Positions 30,901 to 44,000 of a stretch of 64,000 nucleotides of DNA are shown in pieces. The position numbers and the translations under genes are program-made. Position 1 is the stretch's first letter, and every line of letters begins with the position of its first letter. Source of the stretch: Brachypterus glaber. Lineage: Eukaryota > Arthropoda > Insecta > Coleoptera > Kateretidae. The notes beneath the pieces were generated by a model. That model had not been told where the DNA came from and did no database searches. It saw only the letters and a list, made by a program, of their open reading frames with translations. Where the stretch lies: positions 31,152,774-31,216,773 of the forward strand of contig OY294049.1 in assembly GCA_958510825.1 (NCBI GenBank), read 5' to 3'.

Positions 30901-33690
30901 GGTCAAAGTCTCTGAGAGGCTCAAAAAAATAAATTCAGTCACAGCACCCAGGTCGAAAAAAAGCTAAAAAATATATCTTCCCGTAGTAGTAGGGTCCTAA
31001 TTTTTTCAGAGTGGGTTTCTCATCACTGTTGGACTAATTTAAAATCATATTGGTTTTGGGTCAAAATCTCTGAGAGGCTCAAAAAAATAAATTCAGTCAC
31101 AGCACCCAGGTCGAAAAAAAGCTAAAAAATATATCTTCCCGTAGTAGTAGGGTCCTAATTTTTTCAGAGTGGGTTTCTCATCACTGTTGGACTAATTTAA
31201 AATCATATTGGTTTTGGGTCAAAGTCTCTGAGAGGCTCAAAAAAATAAATTCAGTCACAGCACCCAGGTCGAAAAAAAGCTAAAAAATATATATTCCCGT
31301 AGTAGTAGGGTCCTAATTTTTTCAGAGTGGGTTTCTCATCACTGTTAGACTAATTTAAAATCATATTGGTTTTGGGTCAAAGTCTCTGAGAGGCTCAAAA
31401 AAATAAATTCAGTCACAGCACCCAGGTCGATAAAAAGCTAAAAAATACATCTTCCCGTAGTAGTAGGGTCCTAATTTTTTCAGAGTGGGTTTCTCATCAC
31501 TGTTGGACTAATTTAAAATCATATTGGTTTTGGGTCAAAATCTCCGAGAGGCTCAAAAAAATAAATTCAGTCACAGCACCCAGGTCGAAAAAAAGCTAAA
31601 AAATATATCTTCCCGCAGTAGTAGGGTCCTAATTTTTTTAGAGTGGATTTCTCATTACTATTAGACTAATTTAAAATCATATTGGTTTTGGGTCAAAGTC
31701 TCTGAGAGGCTCAAAAAAATAAATTCAGTCACAGCACCCAGGTCGAAAAAAAGCTAAAAAATATATCTTCCCGTAGTAGTAGGGTCCTAATTTTTTTAGA
31801 GTGGATTTCTCATTACTATTAGACTAATTTAAAATCATATTGGTTTTGGGTCAAAGTCTCTGAGAGGCTCAAAAAAATAAATTCAGTCACAGCACCAAGG
31901 TCGAAAAAAAGCTAAAAAATATATCTTCCCGTAGTAGTAGGGTCCTAATTTTTTCAGAGTGGGTTTCTCATCACTGTTAGACTAATTTAAAATCATATTG
32001 GTTTTGGGTCAAAGTCTCTGAGAGGCTCAAAAAAATAAATTCAGTCACAGCACCCAGGTCGAAAAAAAGCTAAAAAATATATCTTCCCGTAGTAGTAGGG
32101 TCCTAATTTTTTCAGAGTGGGTTTCTTATTACTGTTAGACTAATTTAAAATCATATTGGTTTTGGGTCAAAGTCTCTGAGAGGCTCAAAAAAATAAATTC
32201 AGTCACAGCACCCAGGTCGATAAAAAGCTAAAAAATACATCTTCCCGTAGTAGTAGGGTCCTAATTTTTTTAGAGTGGATTTCTCATTACTATTAGACTA
32301 ATTTAAAATCATATTGGTTTTGGGTCAAAGTCTCTGAGAGGCTCAAAAAAATAAATTCAGTCACAGCACCCAGGTCGAAAAAAAGCTAAAAAATATATCT
32401 TCCCGTAGTAGTAGGGTCCTAATTTTTTTAGAGTGGATTTCTCATTACTATTAGACTAATTTAAAATCATATTGGTTTTGGGTCAAAGTCTCTGAGAGGC
32501 TCAAAAAAATAAATTCAGTCACAGCACCAAGGTCGAAAAAAAGCTAAAAAATATATCTTCCCGTAGTAGTAGGGTCCTAATTTTTTCAGAGTGGGTTTCT
32601 CATCACTGTTAGACTAATTTAAAATCATATTGGTTTTGGGTCAAAGTCTCTGAGAGGCTCAAAAAAATAAATTCAGTCACAGCACCCAGGTCGAAAAAAA
32701 GCTAAAAAATATATCTTCCCGTAGTAGTAGGGTCCTAATTTTTTCAGAGTGGGTTTCTTATTACTGTTAGACTAATTTAAAATCATATTGGTTTTGGGTC
32801 AAAGTCTCTGAGAGGCTCAAAAAAATAAATTCAGTCACAGCACCCAGGTCGAAAAAAAGCTAAAAAATATATCTTCCCGTAGTAGTAGGGTCCTAATTTT
32901 TTTAGAGTGGATTTCTCATTACTATTAGACTAATTTAAAATCATATTGGTTTTGGGTCAAAGTCTCTGAGAGGCTCAAAAAAATAAATTCAGTCACAGCA
33001 CCAAGGTCGAAAAAAAGCTAAAAAATATATCTTCCCGTAGTAGTAGGGTCCTAATTTTTTCAGAGTGGGTTTCTCATCACTGTTAGACTAATTTAAAATC
33101 ATATTGGTTTTGGGTCAAAGTCTCTGAGAGGCTCAAAAAAATAAATTCAGTCACAGCACCCAGGTCGAAAAAAAGCTAAAAAATATATCTTCCCGTAGTA
33201 GTAGGGTCCTAATTTTTTCAGAGTGGGTTTCTTATTACTGTTAGACTAATTTAAAATCATATTGGTTTTGGGTCAAAGTCTCTGAAAGGCTCAAAAAAAT
33301 AAATTCAGTCACAGCACCCAGGTCGATAAAAAGCTAAAAAATACATCTTCCCGTAGTAGTAGGGTCCTAATTTTTTCAGAGTGGGTTTCTCATCACTGTT
33401 GGACTAATTTAAAATCATATTGGTTTTGGGTCAAAATCTCTGAGAGGCTCAAAAAAATAAATTCAGTCACAGCACCCAGGTCGAAAAAAAGCTAAAAAAT
33501 ATATCTTCCCGTAGTAGTAGGGTCCTAATTTTTTCAGAGTGGGTTTCTCATCACTGTTAGACTAATTTAAAATCATATTGGTTTTGGGTCAAAATCTCTG
33601 AGAGGCTCAAAAAAATAAATTCAGTCACAGCACCCAGGTCGAAAAAAAGCTAAAAAATATATCTTCCCGTAGTAGTAGGGTCCTAATTTT
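27937..33690 (+). repeat. 158-bp satellite array, left arm (~36 copies)
   Basis: The motif TCACAGCACCCAGGTCGA recurs every 158 bp (for example 27937, 28095, 28253). Each unit also has CTTCCCGTAGTAGTAGGGTC, TTAGACTAATTTAAAATCAT and GAGAGGCTCAAAAAAATAAA. Copies are highly similar and fall into a few variants: TTTCAGAGTGGG or TTTTAGAGTGGA, CATCACTG or CATTACTA, and GTCGATAAAAAGC or GTCGAAAAAAAGC. Blocks of several units are themselves repeated near 31.7-33.3 kb. The array ends abruptly in a T-rich run at about 33690. Confidence 0.95.
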
Positions 33691-36600
33691 TTGTTTTTTT
33701 TTTTCGTTTTACGAAAAAAGAAACTTTTTTTTAAATTTTTTTTTTTAATATTTTTTTTGGTTTCGTTTTTTTTTCGCTCATCCTGCGCCCCCTATCAAAC
33801 TTTTTTCAATTTTTTTTCACTAAAATATGCATTTTACCAAAGTCCAATATGTACGCAGTCAACTCCTTTAAAAAAATGCATAATTTTTCCTCTATATGTT
33901 CTGGTCGATTCCAGGAGCTGGGCGGTTTTGCTTATTAAATTTATAAAAAAAAAAATTTTTTGAAAATATCGTTTGGTTTCGTTATTTTTTCGCTGATCCT
34001 TTTTTTTTTTTTTCGTTTTACGGAAAAAGAAAATTTTTTGAAAAAAAATTTTTTTTTTTAAATATTTCGTTTGGTTTCGTTATATTTTCGCTCATCCTGC
34101 GCCCCCTATCGAACTTTTTTCAATTTTTTTTTCACTAAAATATACATTTTACCATTGTCCAACATGTACATACCCAGCTCCTTAAAAAAAATTAATAGTT
34201 TTTCCTCTAAATGTTCTGGTCGATTCCAGGAGCTGGGCGGTTTTGCTTATTAAATTTATAAAAAAAAATTTTTCGTTTTTTTTTTCGTTTTATGAAACAA
34301 AAAACTTTTTTGAAAATATTTTTTTTTGAAAATATTTTGTTTGGTTTCGTTATTTTTCGCTCATCCTGCCCCCTATCAAACTTTTTTCAATTTTTTTTTA
34401 ACTAAAATATGCATTTTACCAAAGTCCAACATGTACATATTCAAAAAAAATGAATAGTTTTTCCTCTATATGTTCTGGTCGATTCCAGGAGCTGGGCGGT
34501 TTTGCTTATTAAATTTATAAAAAAAAAATTTTTTTGAAAATATCGTTTGGTTTCGTTATTTTTTCGTTGATCCTTATTTTTTTTTTCGTTTTACGGAAAA
34601 AGAAAATTTTTTGAAAAAAATTTTTTTTTTTAATATTTCGTTTGGTTTCGTTATATTTTCGCTCATCCTGCGCCCCCTATCGAACTTTTTTCAATTTTTT
34701 TTTTCACTAAAATATACATTTTACCATTGTCCAACATGTACATACCCAGCTCCTTAAATATATGTTCTGGTCGACTCCAGGTGCTGGGCGGTTTTGCTTA
34801 TTAAATTTATAAAAAAAATTTTTTCGTTTTTTTTTTTCGTTTTATGAAACAAAAAACTTTTTTGAAAATATTTTTTTTTTTTGAAAATATTTTGTTTGGT
34901 TTCGTTTTTTTTTTCGCTCATCCTGCGCCCCCTATCAAACTTTTTTCAATTTTTTTTTAACTAAAATATGCATTTTACCAAAGTCCAACATGTACATATT
35001 CAGCTCCTTAAAAAAAATGAATAGTTTTTCCTCTATATGTTCTGGTCGATTCCAGGAGCTGGGCGGTTTTGCTTATTAAATTTATAATTTTTTTTTTTCG
35101 TTTGATGAAAAAAGAACCTTAAAAAGAAACTTTTTTGAAAATATTTTTTTTTTGAGAATATTTCGTTTGGTTTCGTTTTTTTTTTTTCGCTCATCCTGCG
35201 CCCCCTATCAAACTTTTTTCAATTTTTTTTCACTAAAATATGCATTTTACCTAAGTCCAATATGTACACAGTCAACTCCTTTAAAAAAATGCATAGTTTT
35301 TCCTCTATATGTTCTGGTCGATTCCAGGAGCTGGGCGGTTTTGCCTATTAAATTTATAAAAAAAAATTTTTTTTGAAAATATCCTTTGGTTTCGTTATTT
35401 TTTCGCTGATACTTATTTTTTTTTCGTTTTACGGAAAAAAAAATTTTTTTGAAAAAAAATTTTTTTTTTTAATATTTCGTTTGGTTTCGTTATATTTTCG
35501 CTCATCCTGCGCCCCCTATCAAACTTTTTTCAATTTTTTTTTCACTAAAATATGCATTTTACCATTGTCCAACATGTGTATACTCAGCTCCTTAAAAAAA
35601 ATAATGTTTTTTCCTCTAAATGATCTTGAAAAAAAAAATTTTTAAAGTTGAAAAAAAAAATTAAATTTTTTTTTAATTTTTTTTATGTTTTTGATTTTAA
35701 TGAACTATAGGGGATTATTTTTTTGGCAGAAGTATTTTTTTTTGTTATCTAAAGATTTCGTTTGGTTTCGTTTTCTTTCGCTCATCCTTTTTTGAAAATA
35801 TATTTTTTTTTAAATATTTCGTTTGGTTTCGTTTATTTTTCGCTCATCCTGCGCCCCCTATCGAACTTTTTTCAATTTTTTTTTCACTAAAATAACATTT
35901 TACCAAAGTCCAACATGTACATACTCAACTCCTTAAAAAAAATTAATAGTTTTTCCTCTATATGTTCTGGTCGATTTCAGGAGCTGGGCGGTTTTGCTTA
36001 TTAAATTTATAATTTTTTTTGAAAATATCGTTTGGTTTCGTTATTTTTTCGCTGATCCTTATTTTTTTTTCGTTTTACGGAAAAAAAAAAATTTTTGAAA
36101 AAAATTTTTTTTTTAATATTTCGTTTGGTTTCGTTATATTTTCGCTCATCCTGCGGGGCGCAAACTTTTTTTTTAATTTTTTGTTTCACTAAAATATACA
36201 TTTTACCATTGTCCATGTGCATACTCAGCTCCTTAAAAAAAATAATGGTTTTTCCTCTAAATGATCTTAAAAAAAAAATTTAAAACTTAAAAAAAAAATT
36301 TGATTTTTTTTTTAATTTTTTTTTATGTTTTCGATTTTAATTAACTATAGGGGATTATTTTTTTGGCAGAAGTATTTTTTTTTTTGTTATCTAAAGATTT
36401 CGTTTGGTTTCGTTTTCTTTCGCTCATCCTTTTTTGAAAATATTTTTTTTTTTTAAATATTTCGTTTGGTTTCGTTTATTTTTCGCTCATCCTGCGCCCC
36501 CTATCAAACTTTTTTTAATTTTTTTTTCACTAAAATATGCATTTTACCAAAGTCCAACATGTACATATTCAAAAAAAATGAATAGTTTTTCCTCTATATG

Positions 36601-39600
36601 TTCTGGTCGATTCCAGGAGCTGAACGGTTTTGCTTATTAAATTTATAATTTTTTTTTTTCGTTTTATGAAAAAAGAAACTTAAAAAGAAACTTTTTTGAA
36701 AATATTTTTTTTTTTTGAGAATATTTCGTTTGGTTAGGTTTGGACTTTTTTTTTTCGTTTTATGAAAAAAGAAACTTAAAAAGAAACTTTTTTGAAAATA
36801 TATTTTTTTTTTGAGAATATTTCGTTTGGTTAGGTTTGGACTTTTTTTTTTCGTTTTATGAAAAAAGAAACTTAAAAAGAAACTTTTTTGAAAATATTTT
36901 TTTTTTTTTGAGAATATTTCGTTTGGTTAGGTTTTTTTTTTTCGCTCATCCTGCGCCCCCTATCAAACTTTTTTCAATTTTTTTTCACTAAAATATGCAT
37001 TTTACCAAAGTCCAATATGTACGCAGTCAACTCCTTTAAAAAAATGCATAGTTTTTCCTCTATATGTTCTGGTCGATTCCAGGAGCTGGGCGGTTTTGCT
37101 TATTAAATTTATAAAAAAAAAAATTTTTTGAAAATATCCTTTGGTTTCGTTATTTTTTCGCTGATCCTTATTTTTTTTTTCGTTTTACGGAAAAAAAAAT
37201 TTTTTTAAAAAAAATTTTTTTTTTTTAATATTTCGTTTGGTTTCGTTATATTTTCGCTCATCCTGCGCCCCCTATCAAACTTTTTTCAATTTTTTTATCA
37301 CTAAAATATGCATTTTACCATTGTCCAACATGTGCATATTCAGCTCCTTAAAAAAAATAATGTTTTTTCCTCTAAATGATCTTGAAAAAAAAAATTTTTA
37401 AACTTGAAAAAAAAATTAAATTTTTTTTTAATTTTTTTATGTTTTTGATTTTAATGAACTATAGGGGATTATTTTTTTGGCAGAAGTATTTTTTTCGTTA
37501 TCTAAAGATTTCGTTTGGTTTCGTTTTCTTTCGCTCATCCTGCGCCCCCTATCGAACTTTTTTCAATTTTTTTTTCACTAAAATAACATTTTACCAAAGT
37601 CCAACATGTACATACTCAACTCCTTAAAAAAAATTAATAGTTTTTCCTCTATATGTTCTGGTCGATTTCAGGAGCTGGGCGGTTTTGCTTATTAAATTTA
37701 TAATTTTTTTTGAAAATATCGTTTGGTTTCGTTATTTTTTCGCTGATCCTTATTTTTTTTTCGTTTTACGGAAAAAAAAAATTTTTGAAAAAAATTTTTT
37801 TTTTAATATTTCGTTTGGTTTCGTTATATTTTCGCTCATCCTGCGGGGCGCAAACTTTTTTTTTAATTTTTTGTTTCACTAAAATATGCATTTTACCATT
37901 GTCCATGTGCATACTCAGCTCCTTAAAAAAAATAATGGTTTTTCCTCTAAATGTTCTTAAAAAAAAATTTTAAAACTTAAAAAAAAAATTTGATTTTTTT
38001 TTATTTTTTTTTTATGTTTTTGATTTTAATTAACTATAGGGGATTATTTTTTTGGCAGAAGTATTTTTTTTTGTTATCTAAAGATTTCGTTTGGTTTCGT
38101 TTTCTTTCGCTCATCCTTTTTTGAAAATATTTTTTTTTTTAAATATTTCGTTTGGTTTCGTTTATTTTTCGCTCATCCTGCGCCCCCTATCAAACTTTTT
38201 TTAATTTTTTTTTCACTAAAATATGCATTTTACCAAAGTCCAACATGTACATACGCAACTCCTTTAAAAAAATGAATAGTTTTTCCTCTATATGTTCTGG
38301 TCGATTCCAGGAGCTGGGCGGTTTTGCTTATTAAATTTATAATTTTTTTTTTTCGTTTTATGAAAAAAGAAACTTAAAAAGAAACTTTTTTGAAAATATT
38401 TTTTTTTTTTGAGAATATTTCGTTTGGTTAGGTTTGGACTTTTTTTTTTCGTTTTATGAAAAAAGAAACTTAAAAAGAAACTTTTTTGAAAATATTTTTT
38501 TTTTTTGAGAATATTTCGTTTGGTTAGGTTTTTTTTTTTCGCTCATCCTGCGCCCCCTATCAAACTTTTTTCAATTTTTTTTCACTAAAATATGCATTTT
38601 ACCAAAGTCCAATATGTACGCAGTCAACTCCTTTAAAAAAATGCATAGTTTTTCCTCTATATGTTCTGGTCGATTCCAGGAGCTGGGCGGTTTTGCTTAT
38701 TAAATTTATAAAAAAAAAAATTTTTTGAAAATATCCTTTGGTTTCGTTATTTTTTCGCTGATCCTTATTTTTTTTTTCGTTTTACGGAAAAAAAAATTTT
38801 TTTAAAAAAATTTTTTTTTTTTTAATATTTCGTTTGGTTTCGTTATATTTTCGCTCATCCTGCGCCCCCTATCAAACTTTTTTCAATTTTTTTATCACTA
38901 AAATATGCATTTTACCATTGTCCAACATGTGCATATTCAGCTCCTTAAAAAAAATAATGTTTTTTCCTCTAAATGATCTTGAAAAAAAAAATTTTTAAAC
39001 TTGAAAAAAAAATTAAATTTTTTTTTAATTTTTTTATGTTTTTGATTTTAATGAACTATAGGGGATTATTTTTTTGGCAGAAGTATTTTTTTCGTTATCT
39101 AAAGATTTCGTTTGGTTTCGTTTTCTTTCGCTCATCCTGCGCCCCCTATCGAACTTTTTTCAATTTTTTTTTCACTAAAATAACATTTTACCAAAGTCCA
39201 ACATGTACATACTCAACTCCTTAAAAAAAATTAATAGTTTTTCCTCTATATGTTCTGGTCGATTTCAGGAGCTGGGCGGTTTTGCTTATTAAATTTATAA
39301 TTTTTTTTGAAAATATCGTTTGGTTTCGTTATTTTTTCGCTGATCCTTATTTTTTTTTCGTTTTACGGAAAAAAAAAATTTTTGAAAAAAATTTTTTTTT
39401 TAATATTTCGTTTGGTTTCGTTATATTTTCGCTCATCCTGCGGGGCGCAAACTTTTTTTTTAATTTTTTGTTTCACTAAAATATGCATTTTACCATTGTC
39501 CATGTGCATACTCAGCTCCTTAAAAAAAATAATGGTTTTTCCTCTAAATGTTCTTAAAAAAAAATTTTAAAACTTAAAAAAAAAATTTGATTTTTTTTTA

Positions 39601-41037
39601 TTTTTTTTTATGTTTTTGATTTTAATTAACTATAGGGGATTATTTTTTTGGCAGAAGTATTTTTTTTTGTTATCTAAAGATTTCGTTTGGTTTCGTTTTC
39701 TTTCGCTCATCCTTTTTTGAAAATATTTTTTTTTTTAAATATTTCGTTTGGTTTCGTTTATTTTTCGCTCATCCTGCGCCCCCTATCAAACTTTTTTTAA
39801 TTTTTTTTTCACTAAAATATGCATTTTACCAAAGTCCAACATGTACATACGCAACTCCTTTAAAAAAATGAATAGTTTTTCCTCTATATGTTCTGGTCGA
39901 TTCCAGGAGCTGGGCGGTTTTGCTTATTAAATTTATAAAAAAAAAAAATTTTTTCAAAATATCGTTTGGTTTCTTTATTTTTTCGCTGATCCTTATTTTT
40001 TTTTTTTTTCGTTTTACGGAAAAAGAAAATTTTTTGAAAAAAAATTTTTTTTCTTAATATTTCGTTTGGTTTCGTTATATTTTCGCTCATCCTGCGCCCC
40101 CTATCAAACTTTTTTTAATTTTTTTTTCACTAAAATATACATTTTACCATTGTCCAACATGTGCATACTCAGCTCCTTAAAAAAAAATAATGTTTTTTCC
40201 TCTAAATGATCTTGAAAAAAAAATTTGATTTTTTTTTTTTATTTCTTTTATGTTTTTGATTTTAATGAATTATAGGGGATTATTTTTTTGGCAGAAGTAT
40301 TTTTTTTTGTTATCTAAAGATTTCGTTTGGTTTCGTTTTCTTTCGCTCATCCTGCGCCCCCTATCGAACTTTTTTCAATTTTTTTTTCACTAAAATATAC
40401 ATTTTATCAAAGTCCTACATGTACATACTCAACTCCTTAAAAAAAATTAATAGTTTTTCCTCTATATGTTCTGGTCGATTCCAGGAGCTTATTAAATTTA
40501 TTTATTTTTTTTTTGAAAATATCGTTTGGTTTCGTTATTTTTTCGCTGATCCTTATTTTTTTTTTCGCTTTACGGAAAAAGAAAATTTTTTGAAAAAAAT
40601 TTTTTTTTTTAATATTTCGTTTGGTTTCGTTATATTTTCGCTCATCCTGCGCCCCCTATCGAACTTTTTTCAATTTTTTTTTCACTAAAATATGCATTTT
40701 ACCATTTTCCAACATGTACATACTCAACTCCTTAAAAAGAATGAATGGTTTTTCCTCTAAATGTTCTGGTCGATTCCAGGAGCTGGGTGGTTTTGCTTCA
40801 TTAATTTTTTTTTTGTTTTTTTTTAATTTTTTTCGTTTTACGAAAAAAGAAACTTTTTTGAAAAAAAAAATAAAAATAGTCGAAATGGTTTTTCCTCTGA
40901 ATGTTCTGGTCGATTCCAGGAGCTGGGCGATTTTGCTTCATTAAATTTATAAAAAATTTTTTTTTGTTTTTTTTTTTTAATTTTTTTTAGTTTTACAAAA
41001 AAAGAAACTTTTTTGAATTTTTTTTTTAAATTTCGTT
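33691..41037 (+). repeat. T-rich tandem repeat core between the two arms
   Basis: Units of a few hundred bases contain TCGCTCATCCTGCGCCCCCT, ATTTTACCAAAGTCCAACAT, TTCTGGTCGATTCCAGGAGC and GGGCGGTTTTGCTTATTAAA, spaced by long A and T runs. A variant unit adds CTATAGGGGATTATTTTTTT. All units lie in one orientation. Short open frames here are phenylalanine/lysine-rich translations of the runs and are not genes. Confidence 0.9.
36720..39930 (+). repeat. ~1.6-kb tandem duplication inside the T-rich core
   Basis: Landmarks recur at a constant offset of 1596-1597 bp (for example 37376/38973, 37685/39282, 38152/39748) with almost no differences. It is either a very recent tandem duplication or an assembly artefact in low-complexity DNA. 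Confidence 0.85.
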
Positions 41038-44000
41038 TGGACCGGTGCTGCGATAAAATTTATTTTTTTGAGCCTCTCAGAGACTTCGACCCGAAACCAA
41101 TATGATTTTAAATTAGTCCAACAGTGATGAGAAACCCACTCTGAAAAAATTAGAACCCTACTACTACGGTAGGATATTTTTTTTTTAGCTTTTTTTTGAC
41201 ATGGGTGCTGTGATTGAATTAATTTTTTTGAGCCTCTCAGAGACTTTGACCCGAAACCAATATGATTGTAAATTAGTCTAACAGTGATGAGAAACCCACT
41301 CTGAAAAAATTAGGACCCTACTACTACGGGAAGATATATTTTTTAGCTTTTTATCGACCTGGGTGCTGTGACTGAATTTATTTTTTTGAGCCTCTCAGAC
41401 TTCGACCCGAAACCAATATGATTTTAAATTAGTCTAACAGTGATGAGAAACCCACTCTGAAAAAATTAGAACCCTACTACTACGGTAGGATATTTTTTTT
41501 TTAGCTTTTTTTGACATGGGTGCTGTGATTGAATTAATTTTTTTGAGCCTCTCAGAGACTTTGACCCGAAACCAATATGATTGTAAATTAGTCTAACAGT
41601 GATGAGAAACCCACTCTGAAAAAATTAGGACCCTACTACTACGGGAAGATATATTTTTTAGCTTTTTTTCGACCTGGGTGCTGTGACTGAATTTATTTTT
41701 TTGAGCCTCTCAGAGACTTTGACCCAAAACCAATATGATTTTAAATTAGTCTAACAGTAATAAGAAACCCACTCTGAAAAAATTAGGACCCTACTACTAC
41801 GGGAAGATATATTTTTTAGCTTTTTTTCGACCTGGGTGCTGTGACTGAATTTATTTTTTTGAGCCTCTCAGAGACTTTGACCCAAAACCAATATGATTTT
41901 AAATTAGTCTAACAGTGATGAGAAACCCACTCTGAAAAAATTAGGACCCTACTACTACGGGAAGATATATTTTTTAGCTTTTTTTCGACCTTGGTGCTGT
42001 GACTGAATTTATTTTTTTGAGCCTCTCAGAGACTTTGACCCAAAACCAATATGATTTTAAATTAGTCTAATAGTAATGAGAAATCCACTCTAAAAAAATT
42101 AGGACCCTACTACTACGGGAAGATATATTTTTTAGCTTTTTTTCGACCTGGGTGCTGTGACTGAATTTATTTTTTTGAGCCTCTCAGAGACTTTGACCCA
42201 AAACCAATATGATTTTAAATTAGTCTAATAGTAATGAGAAATCCACTCTAAAAAAATTAGGACCCTACTACTACGGGAAGATATATTTTTTAGCTTTTTT
42301 TCGACCTGGGTGCTGTGACTGAATTTATTTTTTTGAGCCTCTCAGAGATTTTGACCCAAAACCAATATGATTTTAAATTAGTCCAACAGTGATGAGAAAC
42401 CCACTCTGAAAAAATTAGGACCCTACTACTACGGGAAGATGTATTTTTTAGCTTTTTATCGACCTGGGTGCTGTGACTGAATTTATTTTTTTGAGCCTCT
42501 CAGAGACTTTGACCCAAAACCAATATGATTTTAAATTAGTCCAACAGTGATGAGAAACCCACTCTGAAAAAATTAGGACCCTACTACTACGGGAAGATAT
42601 ATTTTTTAGCTTTTTTTCGACCTGGGTGCTGTGACTGAATTTATTTTTTTGAGCCTCTCAGAGATTTTGACCCAAAACCAATATGATTTTAAATTAGTCC
42701 AACAGTGATGAGAAACCCACTCTGAAAAAATTAGGACCCTACTACTACGGGAAGATATATTTTTTAGCTTTTTTTCGACCTGGGTGCTGTGACTGAATTT
42801 ATTTTTTTGAGCCTCTCAGAGACTTTGACCCAAAACCAATATGATTGTAAATTAGTCTAACAGTGATGAGAAACCCACTCTGAAAAAATTAGGACCCTAC
42901 TACTACGGGAAGATATATTTTTTAGCTTTTTTTCGACCTGGGTGCTGTGACTGAATTTATTTTTTTGAGCCTCTCAGAGACTTTGACCCAAAACCAATAT
43001 GATTTTAAATTAGTCTAATAGTAATGAGAAATCCATTCTAAAAAAATTAGGACCCTACTACTACGGGAAGATGTATTTTTTAGCTTTTTATCGACCTGGG
43101 TGCTGTGACTGAATTTATTTTTTTGAGCCTCTCAGAGACTTTGACCCAAAACCAATATGATTTTAAATTAGTCCAACAGTGATGAGAAACCCACTCTGAA
43201 AAAATTAGGACCCTACTACTACGGGAAGATATATTTTTTAGCTTTTTTTCGACCTGGGTGCTGTGACTGAATTTATTCTTTTGAGCCTCTCAGAGACTTT
43301 GACCCAAAACCAATATGATTTTAAATTAGTCTAACAGTGATGAGAAACCCACTTTGAAAAAATTAGGACCCTACTACTACGGGAAGATATATTTTTTAGC
43401 TTATTTTCGACCTGGGTGCTGTGACTGAATTTATTTTTTTGAGCCTCTTAGAGACTTTGACCCAAAACCAATATGATTTTAAATTAGTCTAACAGTGATA
43501 AGAAACCCACTCTGAAAAAATTAGGACCCTACTACTACGGGAAGATATATTTTTTAGCTTTTTTTCGACCTGGGTGCTGTGACTGAATTTATTTTTTTGA
43601 GCCTCTCAGTGACTTTGACCCAAAACCAATATGATTGTAAATTAGTCTAACAGTGATGAAAAACCCACTCTAAAAAAATTAGGACCCTACTGCTACGGGA
43701 AGATATATTTTTTAGCTTTTTTTCGAACTGGGTGCTGTGACTGAATTTATTTTTTTGAGCCTCTCAGAGACTTTGACCCAAAACCAATATGATTTTAAAT
43801 TAGTCTAATAGTAATGAGAAATCCACTCTAAAAAAATTAGGACCCTACTACTACGGGAAGATATATTTTTTAGCTTTTTTTCGACCTGGGTGCTGTGACT
43901 GAATTTATTTTTTTGAGCCTCTCAGAGATTTTGACCCAAAACCAATATGATTTTAAATTAGTCCAACAGTGATGAGAAACCCACTCTGAAAAAATTAGGA

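Noticed and set aside
27937..33690. Regular repeat array that could suggest CRISPR
   Set aside because: The 158-bp units are continuous tandem repeats without unique spacers, and the setting is eukaryotic.
33691..40944. Many open frames rich in Phe, Lys and Ser
   Set aside because: They come from long T and A runs in the T-rich repeat core and repeat with the 1.6-kb duplication. They are not proteins.
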